Shown: positions 1-8,786 of the stretch, one piece after another
How the letters are laid out: every line of letters begins with the position of its first letter
How positions within the stretch are numbered: position 1 is the stretch's first letter
Assembly (NCBI GenBank): GCA_023442485.1
Contig: JAEZZG010000063.1
Coordinates: 1-35,808, forward strand
Direction of reading: 5' to 3'
Length of the DNA stretch: 35,808 nt
Origin: Actinomycetes bacterium
GTDB lineage: Bacteria; Actinomycetota; Actinomycetes; Propionibacteriales; Propionibacteriaceae
Notes under the pieces: generated by a model
The model's database searches: none
The model's input: the letters and a program-made list of their open reading frames with translations, nothing else
Told to the model about the DNA's origin: nothing
Position numbers and translations under genes: made by a program

Positions 1-1
1 G

Positions 2-1510
2 GCAGATGCCCTTGTCTGCATCTCCAACTGCGACAAAATCACCCCCGGCATGTTAATGGCGGCACTACGACTCAATATCCCGACCATTTTCGTTTCTGGT
101 GGGCCGATGGAAGCCGGGAAAGCCACCATTGCCGCAAATGGCAAGGTGCAACGCCTCGACCTGATCGACGCCATGATCAAGTCCGTCGACGATTCGGTTT
201 CAGATTCAGAACTCGACCTGATTGAAGCCCAGGCCTGCCCGACCTGCGGTTCCTGCGCGGGGATGTTCACCGCTAACTCGATGAACTGTCTCACCGAAGT
301 CCTCGGGTTTTCTCTGCCCGGCAACGGCACCACATTGGCGACATCGGCCACCCGTCGACAGTTATTTGTCGAGGCCGGTCACCGTATCGTTGAACTAACC
401 CGTCGCTATTACCAAGACGATGACGAATCTGTCCTCCCACTGTCTATCGCCACAAAATCCGCCTTCACTAATGCCATGACGGTCGATATTGCCATGGGTG
501 GGTCAACAAATACCGTCTTGCATTTGTTAGCTGCAGCACACGAGGCACGAGTCGATTTCAACCAGAGCGATATTGACCGCCTTTCTAGAAATGTCCCCTG
601 CATTTGCAAAGTCGCCCCCAACACCAACAAATTCCACATCGAAGACGTCCACCGCGCCGGTGGGATCGTGGCGATCATGGGTGAGCTGCATCGCGCCGGT
701 CTACTCGACGACACCGTCCACTCCGTTCACTCGGATTCACTAGATGCCTGGCTCGCCGACTGGGATATTCGCGGCGGCAAATCCAAGCCCCAGGCCGATC
801 ATCTCTACCGGGCTGCCCCCGGTGCGGTGCGCACTACCGAGGCGTTTTCGTCCACCAACGAATGGGAATCCCTCGACACTGACGCCACCGACGGGTGCAT
901 CCGCGACATCGCCCACGCATACACCAGTGACGGCGGGTTGGCCATCCTCACCGGAAACATCGCCGTCGACGGGGCCATCGTCAAGACCGCCGGGGTTCCA
1001 CAACATCAGTTCGTTTTCTCAGGTCCGGCTGTGGTTACCGAATCCCAGGAGGAGGCGGTCGAGGCGATCCTGTCGGGCAGGATCAAAGCCGGTGACGTGG
1101 TCGTGGTCCGCTACGAAGGTCCGAAGGGTGGGCCGGGGATGCAGGAGATGCTCTACCCCACCTCCTACCTGAAGGGGGTCGGTCTCGGCCCGCAGTGTGC
1201 CTTGATCACAGACGGCCGCTTCTCCGGCGGTTCCTCGGGGCTGTCGATCGGCCACATCTCCCCCGAGGCCGCCTCAGGTGGGGCGATTGGTTTGATCCAA
1301 GACGGCGATATCGTCTCGGTCAATATCCCTCAACGTTCACTCAACATTGAGGTTGATGACGACGAACTGGCCCGACGCCGCCAAGAACAAGACCGGCTTG
1401 GCTGGAAACCTCGGCACCGTGACCGCAAGGTCTCTCAGTCATTGAAGATCTTTGCCTCTTTGGCGCAGTCGGCAGATAAGGGTGCCGCGCGGATTCGGCT
1501 TGACGATTAG
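2..1510 (+). CDS. ilvD: Dihydroxy-acid dehydratase, 5'-truncated by window edge
   Basis: Converts 2,3-dihydroxy-3-methyl(butanoate/pentanoate) to the 2-oxo acids in valine, isoleucine and leucine synthesis; a cytoplasmic Fe-S dehydratase. The frame is open from base 2, so the first in-frame ATG (base 50) is internal: upstream codons already encode the conserved CDKITPG segment with an iron-sulfur cysteine. A second cluster motif, ACPTCGSCAGMF, lies near residue 77, followed by GGSTNT, the GPKGGPGMQEM segment and DGRFSGG toward the C-terminus. It aligns through its whole length with the long (E. coli-like, about 616 aa) form, so roughly 115 N-terminal residues are missing to the left of the window. 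The frame is intact to the TAG. No gene follows for about 280 bases, and the next gene (fba) is convergent. Confidence 0.97.
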   Translation, partial: ADALVCISNCDKITPGMLMAALRLNIPTIFVSGGPMEAGKATIAANGKVQRLDLIDAMIKSVDDSVSDSELDLIEAQACPTCGSCAGMFTANSMNCLTEVLGFSLPGNGTTLATSATRRQLFVEAGHRIVELTRRYYQDDDESVLPLSIATKSAFTNAMTVDIAMGGSTNTVLHLLAAAHEARVDFNQSDIDRLSRNVPCICKVAPNTNKFHIEDVHRAGGIVAIMGELHRAGLLDDTVHSVHSDSLDAWLADWDIRGGKSKPQADHLYRAAPGAVRTTEAFSSTNEWESLDTDATDGCIRDIAHAYTSDGGLAILTGNIAVDGAIVKTAGVPQHQFVFSGPAVVTESQEEAVEAILSGRIKAGDVVVVRYEGPKGGPGMQEMLYPTSYLKGVGLGPQCALITDGRFSGGSSGLSIGHISPEAASGGAIGLIQDGDIVSVNIPQRSLNIEVDDDELARRRQEQDRLGWKPRHRDRKVSQSLKIFASLAQSADKGAARIRLDD

Positions 1511-1738
1511 CCCTGCTGCAGCAAGTCACGCGTCGATGAAGTCTTCGGACGAATCGGCTACTGCTGGCGACTAGATCATCTCGGGCCGTCAACGCTGCCC
1601 TGTGGAACCGAGAAGAGATCGCCGACGCTGGTAGAACCGCTCAGGCAACTAGCTCTCCCACGGGTAGATGGCTTGGCCGTCTCTAGCCTCTGGGTGTGCC
1701 CCTGGAGTAGGCATCTACGGGTCGGGCCTTAAAGACAC

Positions 1739-1770
1739 GGGTGGGGCCGCCGCGATAGGCGACCCCACCC
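1739..1770 (-). terminator. Hairpin terminator of fba
   Basis: A 13-bp inverted repeat with one mismatch (arms 1739-1751 and 1758-1770, 6-base loop) lies 23 bases past the fba stop. On the minus strand it is followed by a weak GTGTCTTT tract rather than a U-run, as is common in high-GC actinobacteria. It may also stop readthrough from ilvD. Apart from this hairpin, nothing recognisable was seen in 1511-1793. Confidence 0.7.
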
Positions 1771-1793
1771 TTAGCTGATCAGGGCAAGATTCT

Positions 1794-2816
<1,023 letters not shown>

Positions 2817-2962
2817 GGTATTTCCTTACACGTTGCAGACGGTATCGAAGCGGCGCGGCACCGCGCTAACCTCGATTTGTTCTCCTATTTTCTCAACTAT
2901 CTGCCGATATGGCTATCTAGTGACCATTATTTCTGCACGTCGGAGACAATAACGCGCCATCT

Positions 2963-3487
2963 CTAGCGTCCAACCGTGACGGCGTTGCCCGAAAACGCCT
3001 CGATCTGGGTGGCCAGCGTCTCCACTGACACGTCCAAGGTCTCGATGTGGATGTACCAGTCGTCGACCCTTTTCATCCTCACTACGAGTGGGTGACCGCC
3101 GAAGAGTGCTCGCCGGACCTCAACTCTGTCAATCTCGCCCCACCCCAAGACATCGTGGACGGCGGCCGTGTTCGGGATGATTCCTTCAGCCGTAATTCGC
3201 AGCGCTACCCCACGACCGATCGACGCCAGCACCTTCTTGCGGATCATCAGCAACGCCCCGCACCACAGCCAGCCGATCACGACGACAACAGTCACCCCCG
3301 CCATGACCAGGCTCAGCGCGGAGACCACAGACCCCATTCCCAGCCAGGTGACGACCAGCACCACGGCGGCAGCGACCATCGTCCAGAACCAATATCCAAG
3401 GAATCGGCGCGACCTGGCCACGAGGGCAGCCATCGGCACCGGGTTGAAGTTCACGACGAAACCTGAGTTCGCGCAATCTGATGACAT
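2963..3487 (-). CDS. Small membrane protein with PH-like C-terminal domain
   Basis: Function unknown. Two hydrophobic segments (about residues 29-50 and 56-83) are followed by a soluble domain of roughly 90 residues whose pattern (LRITAEGIIPN, VLGWGEIDRVEVRR, PLVVRM) resembles bacterial PH-like domains found in actinobacterial membrane proteins. I chose the ATG at 3487 because TACCAT lies exactly 6 bases upstream, the spacing expected of a leaderless transcript. A GTG at 3523 in the same frame would add 12 residues but has neither a Shine-Dalgarno nor a -10 at suitable spacing. The upstream gene ends only about 57 bases before this start, so co-transcription with the hydroxyacid dehydrogenase is also possible. 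The domain assignment is by pattern only. Confidence 0.7.
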   Translation of the reverse strand: MSSDCANSGFVVNFNPVPMAALVARSRRFLGYWFWTMVAAAVVLVVTWLGMGSVVSALSLVMAGVTVVVVIGWLWCGALLMIRKKVLASIGRGVALRITAEGIIPNTAAVHDVLGWGEIDRVEVRRALFGGHPLVVRMKRVDDWYIHIETLDVSVETLATQIEAFSGNAVTVGR

Positions 3488-3493
3488 ACCCCC

Positions 3494-3499
3494 ATGGTA
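3494..3499 (-). promoter_or_regulatory. Candidate leaderless -10 box (TACCAT)
   Basis: TACCAT sits 6 bases upstream of the ATG at 3487 of the PH-like protein, with no purine-rich Shine-Dalgarno at normal spacing. The same arrangement occurs at five other genes in this window. Confidence 0.4.
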
Positions 3500-3544
3500 G
3501 TCACCACATCGAGGCCCGATCACATCGGTGACTGCATCGTTGGT

Positions 3545-4588
3545 CTAATACCACAAGGCGGTGTTGACCTGGTTGAGTAAGGGCTGCCCATTCAGGAACC
3601 GGGTGGCGTTGGCGGCGAAGAACCTGACGATCCACTCGTCCTCTTCTGCCGTGACGGCGGCGGTGTGAGGGGCGATCAAGACGTTATCCATCTGCCACAG
3701 CGGGCTAGATGCCGGAAGCGGCTCTGGGGTGGTCACATCAAGGGCGGCGTAGCGGATTCGTCCCGACTGCAAGGCGTCAATGAGCGCGTCTTGGTCCACA
3801 CAGATCCCGCGCCCGACCGACACAAAGGTGGCGTTGGGTTTGAGATGGTCGAACACTTCCGCCGAGATCATCCCGTGGGTACCGACGGCGTCGGGCAAGG
3901 CACTAACTAGCACGTCGGCTTCGGCCACTACCTCCGTCAGCCGCTCTGTCCCGACCACCGACTCGACGTGGTTGACGAGGCGTTTTGACCTGTTGACGCC
4001 GATGACCCTGGCTCCTAGCGACCCCAGCAGCGAACCAACCTCGCGACCGATATGGCCCATCCCGACCACGACCACAGTGAGTTGATGAATCATCCCCATC
4101 GGCCGGGTCGGCCCCCACCGCTTTGCGGCTTGATCGCGACGCATCTGGGGAACCTCTTTGATTGATTCGAGGATCGCCATCAAGGTCCATTCTGCCAGCG
4201 GGCGGGCGTGGGACCCGGCAGAGGTGGTGAAGAGGCAACGACGAAGTTCATCGTCGGTCAATCCTGCTTGGCGCACGAGTGCCCCGGCACCTGCCATCGT
4301 GGCATGCACCCAGCGCAACTGCGGGTTCGCCTTGACGCATCGACCTAGCTCGGTCGGGGAGAGAAAACCGAAATGGGCCTCGGTTTGGTCAGCGAGTGCC
4401 CGGTATTGTTGCCAAGCGGCTGGGTCGTCTGTGGCTGCCATGCGGCCATAGTGGTCTGCTGGTCTCAGCGGCTCTCCAACAAGGTCGGGGGCGTAGATCA
4501 GGTCGATCCGAGGCTCCAACTGAGTCATCAACTCGGCATGGTCGGCCCGCAACGGGGTTGAGGCGAAAACCCGAAGTTTGTTCTCCAT
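3545..4588 (-). CDS. D-2-hydroxyacid dehydrogenase family protein
   Basis: NAD(P)-dependent oxidoreductase of the D-isomer 2-hydroxyacid dehydrogenase family (glyoxylate/hydroxypyruvate reductase or phosphoglycerate-dehydrogenase-like); substrate not predictable. The nucleotide-binding motif VGMGHIG is at residues 175-181. The family catalytic triad is visible: R260 in VGRGICVD, E289 in DVTTPEP and H308 in APHTAA. At 347 aa it has the catalytic and cofactor domains but no ACT or other regulatory domain, which argues against being the main serine-pathway SerA. The ATG has GAGG just upstream (GAGGAAAT-ATG). It lies 96 bases downstream of the RNA methyltransferase stop and 57 bases before the PH-like protein, all on the same strand. 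Confidence 0.9.
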   Translation of the reverse strand: MENKLRVFASTPLRADHAELMTQLEPRIDLIYAPDLVGEPLRPADHYGRMAATDDPAAWQQYRALADQTEAHFGFLSPTELGRCVKANPQLRWVHATMAGAGALVRQAGLTDDELRRCLFTTSAGSHARPLAEWTLMAILESIKEVPQMRRDQAAKRWGPTRPMGMIHQLTVVVVGMGHIGREVGSLLGSLGARVIGVNRSKRLVNHVESVVGTERLTEVVAEADVLVSALPDAVGTHGMISAEVFDHLKPNATFVSVGRGICVDQDALIDALQSGRIRYAALDVTTPEPLPASSPLWQMDNVLIAPHTAAVTAEEDEWIVRFFAANATRFLNGQPLLNQVNTALWY

Positions 4589-4684
4589 ATTTCCTCGATC
4601 AGTTGTGGTTGCAAGTTCAGGCCATCACGGGTGCTGGCGGACCGCCCCGGGACAGGACCGCACCCCAGCGAGAGGATGAACTCC

Positions 4685-5434
4685 CTAGTCACGCCAGTTG
4701 CCATGCTGGAGAGTCCAGTGATACATGGCGATGGCCGCCGCCGCACCTGCGTTGATGGACCTGGTGGAGCCGTACTGGGTGATGGAGACCAGGCTATCGC
4801 ATCCGGCAACGATGTCGTCGGTAAGTCCTGGCCCTTCGGAGCCGAAAATCAGGCAGCAGTCTCGCGGGAGTTCACGAGATTCCAGCGGCACCGAACCGGG
4901 GAGGTTATCTATCCCGATCGGGACGATGTTGTGCTGTTCGAGGAAATCAAAGAACCCCTCTGGTGTCGGGTGATGGTAGACGTGAAGATAACGGTTGGTG
5001 ACCATCGCGCCGCGTTTATTCCAGCGCCTCCGGCCAAGGATGTGCACGGCTGCCACGTTGAAAGCATTGGCGGTGCGCACCACAGAGCCGATGTTGAAGT
5101 CGTGCTCCCAGTTCTGAATGGCGATGTGTAGCGGGTGACGGGTGGTGTCGAGGTCGGCGACGATCGCGTCAACACTCCAGTAACGGTAGCGATCAATCAC
5201 GTTGCGCCGGTCCCCGCCGCGCAACAGTTCTGGGTCGTAGCGGTCATCTTCAGGCCACGGCAGCGGATGTGGACCTACCCCGACGGTGGGGGCGGTGGGG
5301 TCGAAGGGTTCGGGCTGGCCTAGGTTAGAGTCGAATGGCTCCGACTCCCCCACGCCAGACTCCGCACAACCTAGGTCGCCGCTGTCTTGAGTACGGTCGG
5401 CGGGGTCCGCGTCGCCAGTGCGGTCGAGGCTCAC
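4685..5434 (-). CDS. SpoU/TrmH-family RNA 2'-O-methyltransferase
   Basis: SPOUT-class methyltransferase acting on the ribose 2'-OH of tRNA or rRNA with S-adenosylmethionine. All three family motifs are present: motif 1 NIGSVVRTANAF (114-125, catalytic-type Arg 120), motif 2 LIFGSEGPGLTDD (195-207), and motif 3 VSITQYGSTRSINAGAAAAI (216-235), which forms the knotted cofactor site. The first 60 or so residues are low-complexity and acidic, with a near-repeat (SEPFD / PEPFD), and are not part of the fold. Translation starts at a GTG that overlaps the dedA stop (GTGA) with GGAG 8 bases upstream, so it should be coupled to dedA. The target nucleotide cannot be told. Confidence 0.93.
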   Translation of the reverse strand: MSLDRTGDADPADRTQDSGDLGCAESGVGESEPFDSNLGQPEPFDPTAPTVGVGPHPLPWPEDDRYDPELLRGGDRRNVIDRYRYWSVDAIVADLDTTRHPLHIAIQNWEHDFNIGSVVRTANAFNVAAVHILGRRRWNKRGAMVTNRYLHVYHHPTPEGFFDFLEQHNIVPIGIDNLPGSVPLESRELPRDCCLIFGSEGPGLTDDIVAGCDSLVSITQYGSTRSINAGAAAAIAMYHWTLQHGNWRD

Positions 5435-6213
5435 TGAGATTCGCTCCGATCTGCACCGGTATCGGCGACGCCATCTGCCCGTGGACGCAGCGGATCGGCG
5501 AGCGTCGGGTCGGAGTCGGCGGCGACCTCAGAAGTGTCGACGGTTTCTTCAACGACCATCGGGTGTTCATCGGTGGCTTTGCGGGCTGTACTGTCCTTGC
5601 GGGCGCGCAGCACCAGCCACACCACGATGGCAACGAGGACCAGCGCGATGATGATTTCAAAGACGGTAGAGAAACGCTCCATGACGTCGGTAACCTTGTG
5701 CCAGTTATCGCCGAGCAGGTAACCGGCACCAACCAAGATGGAGTTCCACACCAGCGACCCCAAGGTGGTCAACCCGAGGAAGACGACCTGGTTCATCTTG
5801 GCGATGCCGGCGGGGATTGAGATGAGTGAACGGAAGATCGGCAGCAGCCGACCGACGAGGACGGTCCAGGTGCCGTGCCGGTCGAACCAGGCCATCGTCT
5901 TGTCGACGTCGGCGGCTTTGAGAAGAGGGAGTTTCTCGAAACACCAGCGAATACCCGAGATGCCGATCCAGCGGCCAATCCAGTACAGCAGCCAGGCGCC
6001 GAGGACGGATCCAGCGGTGGCCCAGATGATCGCACCGACGAGACCGTAGGCAGCGTCGGGGCTGGCAGCCGTGAATCCGGCTAGAGGGAGAATGACTTCG
6101 GAAGGTATGGGCGGGAAGATGTTTTCGAGAAGAATCCCAAGCATCACTCCGACACCGCCGATGGTGTTCATCAAGTTTGTGATCCACTCAACAACCGGAT
6201 CGAGCCAGCCCAT
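5431..6213 (-). CDS. DedA family membrane protein
   Basis: Integral membrane protein of the DedA/VTT superfamily, whose studied members move lipids such as undecaprenyl phosphate or phosphatidylethanolamine across the membrane and affect envelope integrity. Family marks: the re-entrant segment LLENIFPPIPSE with acidic residues E30 and E39, and the arginine motif GRLLPIFRSLISIPAG with R122 and R128. About five hydrophobic segments occupy residues 1-200; the last 60 residues are a hydrophilic acidic tail that most DedA proteins lack. The ATG has an excellent GGAGG 6 bases upstream. Its stop overlaps the start of the methyltransferase gene, so the two form an operon. The transported lipid is not evident. 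Confidence 0.93.
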   Translation of the reverse strand: MGWLDPVVEWITNLMNTIGGVGVMLGILLENIFPPIPSEVILPLAGFTAASPDAAYGLVGAIIWATAGSVLGAWLLYWIGRWIGISGIRWCFEKLPLLKAADVDKTMAWFDRHGTWTVLVGRLLPIFRSLISIPAGIAKMNQVVFLGLTTLGSLVWNSILVGAGYLLGDNWHKVTDVMERFSTVFEIIIALVLVAIVVWLVLRARKDSTARKATDEHPMVVEETVDTSEVAADSDPTLADPLRPRADGVADTGADRSESQ

Positions 6214-6246
6214 TTATTTCCTCCACACAGTGATTCCTTGGACCCC

Positions 6247-6278
6247 AAAAGGAGTAGCCAGATCAGTGGCTACTCCTT
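6247..6278 (-). terminator. Intrinsic terminator of lemA
   Basis: A perfect 12-bp inverted repeat (AAGGAGTAGCCA 6249-6260 / TGGCTACTCCTT 6267-6278, loop 6) lies about 40 bases past the lemA stop. On the minus strand it is followed by TTTT, giving a classic Rho-independent signal that separates lemA from dedA. Confidence 0.85.
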
Positions 6279-6317
6279 CTCAGGCACGTTGGTTCGTGAC
6301 CTTCGTGACGATTTCGA

Positions 6318-6899
6318 CTAGTTGAAGCTGACCCGAGGAGCCTGGCGGGCTTCTGGGTCGGTCAACTCAAAGTAGGTGGCTTGTTCAAAGTTGAACTTGT
6401 TCGCCAACATGTTCGCCGGGAAAGACTGAATCTTAGTGTTGTAGCTGCGCACATTGGCGTTGTAGAAACGACGTCCTGCCGCGATGCGATCTTCGGTCTC
6501 GACAAGTTCGCGCTGCAACTCGAGGAAGTTCACGTTGGAGCGCAACTCCGGGTAAGCCTCGACCGAGACCATCAAGGAGTGGACCGCCTGGCCGAGCTGC
6601 TTTTCGACCTCGGCACGCTGTTCCTGGTCGGCACCGGTTTGAGCCAAGGTTGCAGCTTGGTTGCGTAGCTTGATCACCGATTCGAGGGTTTGACGTTCGT
6701 GGTTAGCGTAGCCCTTCACCGTTTCGATGAGGTTCGGGATCAACTCGTAGCGACGATTCAGTTCGACGTCGATCTGTCGCCAGGATTCCTGGATGGTGTT
6801 ACGCATCCGGACCATGGAGTTGTACTGCCCGATGATCATGAAGACCAGCAGGGCAACAATGACGAGAATAGCGATAAGGATGGGCCCTAAAAAGTCCAT
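6318..6899 (-). CDS. LemA family protein
   Basis: Membrane-anchored coiled-coil protein of unknown biochemical role. One hydrophobic N-terminal segment (residues 4-24) precedes a helical soluble domain with the family features NSMVRMRNTIQESWRQID, RRYELIPNLIETVKGYANHE, NFLELQRELVETEDRIAAGRRFYN and a closing FPANMLA. Length (193 aa) is normal. The soluble domain most likely faces outward, as in the family. The start ATG is preceded by AGAAAGAG, a modest Shine-Dalgarno. It lies 59 bases after pyrE on the same strand and may be expressed with it; no TPM-domain partner protein, often found beside lemA, is present here. Confidence 0.95.
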   Translation of the reverse strand: MDFLGPILIAILVIVALLVFMIIGQYNSMVRMRNTIQESWRQIDVELNRRYELIPNLIETVKGYANHERQTLESVIKLRNQAATLAQTGADQEQRAEVEKQLGQAVHSLMVSVEAYPELRSNVNFLELQRELVETEDRIAAGRRFYNANVRSYNTKIQSFPANMLANKFNFEQATYFELTDPEARQAPRVSFN

Positions 6900-6958
6900 G
6901 ATTTACACTCTTTCTTATGGGCGACGAATGTCTATCGGATATCCAGCGTACCCGATAT

Positions 6959-7501
6959 CTAGTCCAAACCTAGATCTTCAAGACCTAGGGCGTAGCGATA
7001 GGGCAGACCAGCGTCGTTGATGCGCCGGTCGGCACCTGTTGAGCGATCGACGACGACGGCGACCCCGACGACTTCACCACCGGCTGCACGCACGGAGTCA
7101 ACCGCTTGAAGAGCCGAACCTCCAGTGGTGGAGGTATCTTCGACCACCAGCACCTTGCGTCCGGCAACCTCAGTACCTTCGATCAGCCTCTGCATTCCGT
7201 GAGATTTTGCTTCCTTGCGGACGACGAACACGTCAAGCCGCTCACCGTCGGCTGCGGCCGAATGCATCATTGCCCCCGCAACTGGGTCCGCACCCAAGGT
7301 GAGACCGCCGACTGCGTCAAACTCCCAGTCCTTCACCAAGTCACGCATGACCCGCCCGAGGATCGGGGCGGCCGCGCCGTCAAGGGTGACTCGACGCATA
7401 TCGACGTAGTAGTCAGCTTCTTTCCCGCTAGCGAGAGTAACCTTGCCGTGCACGACGGCGAGTTCTTTGACCTTTTCAATCAAGTCTTCACGATCAGACA
7501 T
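6959..7501 (-). CDS. pyrE: Orotate phosphoribosyltransferase
   Basis: Joins orotate to PRPP to give orotidine monophosphate, the fifth step of pyrimidine synthesis; cytoplasmic dimer. The PRPP loop is VLVVEDTSTTGGSAL (117-131); the KEAKSHG segment (97-103) supplies the mobile catalytic loop; GGLTLGADPVA is the second substrate block. At 180 aa it is the short actinobacterial form. The ATG lies 4 bases past the sensor kinase stop. It has no convincing Shine-Dalgarno, but TAGGCT sits exactly 6 bases upstream, so pyrE may have its own leaderless promoter inside the last codons of the kinase gene as well as readthrough from the two-component operon. Confidence 0.95.
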   Translation of the reverse strand: MSDREDLIEKVKELAVVHGKVTLASGKEADYYVDMRRVTLDGAAAPILGRVMRDLVKDWEFDAVGGLTLGADPVAGAMMHSAAADGERLDVFVVRKEAKSHGMQRLIEGTEVAGRKVLVVEDTSTTGGSALQAVDSVRAAGGEVVGVAVVVDRSTGADRRINDAGLPYRYALGLEDLGLD

Positions 7502-7505
7502 GTCT

Positions 7506-8786
7506 CTAGCCTAACGGCAAGGTGACGGTGAAAGTGGTGCCGCGATCAATTGTGGACGCCACCTGAATCGTCCCCTTGTGCGCCTTGACGATGTCGGAGG
7601 CGATGGCAAGACCGAGCCCGTAGCTTGACGTCTCGTGGGTTCGGGCTCGATTTGAGCGGTAGAAACGGTCGAAGATATGCGGCAAGTCCCGACGCGAGAT
7701 CGGCTCCCCGGTGTTAGTGAAAGCCAGCACTGCGTGACGCGATTCCTTGACTAGCCGCACCCAGACGGTGCCGGATTTGTTGGTGTATTTGCAGGCGTTA
7801 TCGATCAAGGTGGCGCACAACCGGGATAGGTGGCGCTCATCCCCTAAGACCTTCACCTCGTCTTCGATCTCGGCGACGATCTCCACCCCGGAGTCGAAGG
7901 CGACCGACTCAAACTGCAAGACTTGGCGGTTGACAAGGTCAGATAGATTGATTTGCTGGCGTTGACCCTCGGTGAGTTCGGCATGTTCAAGACTGGCGAT
8001 GGTAAGCAGGTCAGCCACTAAAGACTGCATCTCTTCGGCCTCATACTGGGTTGATTCTAGCCAGCGACTCTGTGAGGCTACCGTGTCATCGGGGTGGTTC
8101 ATGACGATGGCGGTGTTAGCTAAGACCACCGACAGCGGCGTCTTGAGCTCATGCGAGGCGTCCGAGATGAACTGACGCTGCTTAGCCCACGCCTCTTCGA
8201 CCGGGCGCAGGGCCCAGGCGGAGAATCTCAGCGAAATCACGAACACGACGGCGAAGGCGGCCAACCCGATCAAGGTGAGGTTGACCGCAAGTTGCCGCCA
8301 ATCCTGGGCGAACTTGATATCGGTGACGGCGACGAAGGTGCCCACCATCGATTCAGACTTGACGTAGCAGAGCCTGATCTCAGCCAAACACCCTTGGTTG
8401 CTAGGCGCTGCCACAATCTTGGAACTGGCTATGCGCACATTATCGTCATCGATGGTCGCCGTGGTGTAGCGGGTCTTCAACAACAACGTCTGGTCGCCGT
8501 GAATCAGGTACACGCCCACCGGGATGACGGTGCGCTCGTCGTCATTGCCGCCAATCGACAAGCTATTTGGGGTATCGAAGTAGCTGGCGTCACGCTCCGG
8601 ATGGGAGTTGATGGAGTAGACGTCACGCTTCAACACGGTGTCTAGGGTGTCGAAGAGGTTAGACAGGTTGTTGCGGTGATTGAAATATCCGACGCACGCT
8701 AACACCCCGATGATGACACTCATCACCAAGGTGACGTTGAGGACGATGAACTTGACCCTTAGGCTGGACAGGATTCGCCTAAGCAT
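7506..8786 (-). CDS. Sensor histidine kinase
   Basis: Membrane sensor of a two-component system, paired with the response regulator just upstream. Two membrane segments (about residues 11-35 and 168-187) flank an extracytoplasmic domain of about 130 residues with two cysteines seven apart (C133 and C140) that could form a disulfide. A short linker then leads to the HisKA box FISDASHELKTPL (phosphorylated His about 212), the N-box LIDNACKYT (N330) and the G-box SYGLGLAIA (388-396). The reading frame stays open upstream to 8870, overlapping the regulator gene by 92 bases. I chose the ATG at 8786 because GAGG lies 6 bases upstream; ATGs at 8789 and 8798 are alternatives. The signal sensed is unknown. 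Confidence 0.92.
   Translation of the reverse strand: MLRRILSSLRVKFIVLNVTLVMSVIIGVLACVGYFNHRNNLSNLFDTLDTVLKRDVYSINSHPERDASYFDTPNSLSIGGNDDERTVIPVGVYLIHGDQTLLLKTRYTTATIDDDNVRIASSKIVAAPSNQGCLAEIRLCYVKSESMVGTFVAVTDIKFAQDWRQLAVNLTLIGLAAFAVVFVISLRFSAWALRPVEEAWAKQRQFISDASHELKTPLSVVLANTAIVMNHPDDTVASQSRWLESTQYEAEEMQSLVADLLTIASLEHAELTEGQRQQINLSDLVNRQVLQFESVAFDSGVEIVAEIEDEVKVLGDERHLSRLCATLIDNACKYTNKSGTVWVRLVKESRHAVLAFTNTGEPISRRDLPHIFDRFYRSNRARTHETSSYGLGLAIASDIVKAHKGTIQVASTIDRGTTFTVTLPLG
7508..7513 (-). promoter_or_regulatory. Candidate leaderless -10 box of pyrE (TAGGCT)
   Basis: TAGGCT with 6 bases to the pyrE ATG. The hexamer overlaps the sensor kinase stop region and is identical to the box in front of fumC. 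No obvious -35 was found. Confidence 0.4.

Noticed and set aside
2853..2866. GCGCGG-CA-CCGCGC palindrome in the fba leader
   Set aside because: A 2-base loop is too tight for a stable hairpin, and the site matches no operator I know; left as a remark under fba.
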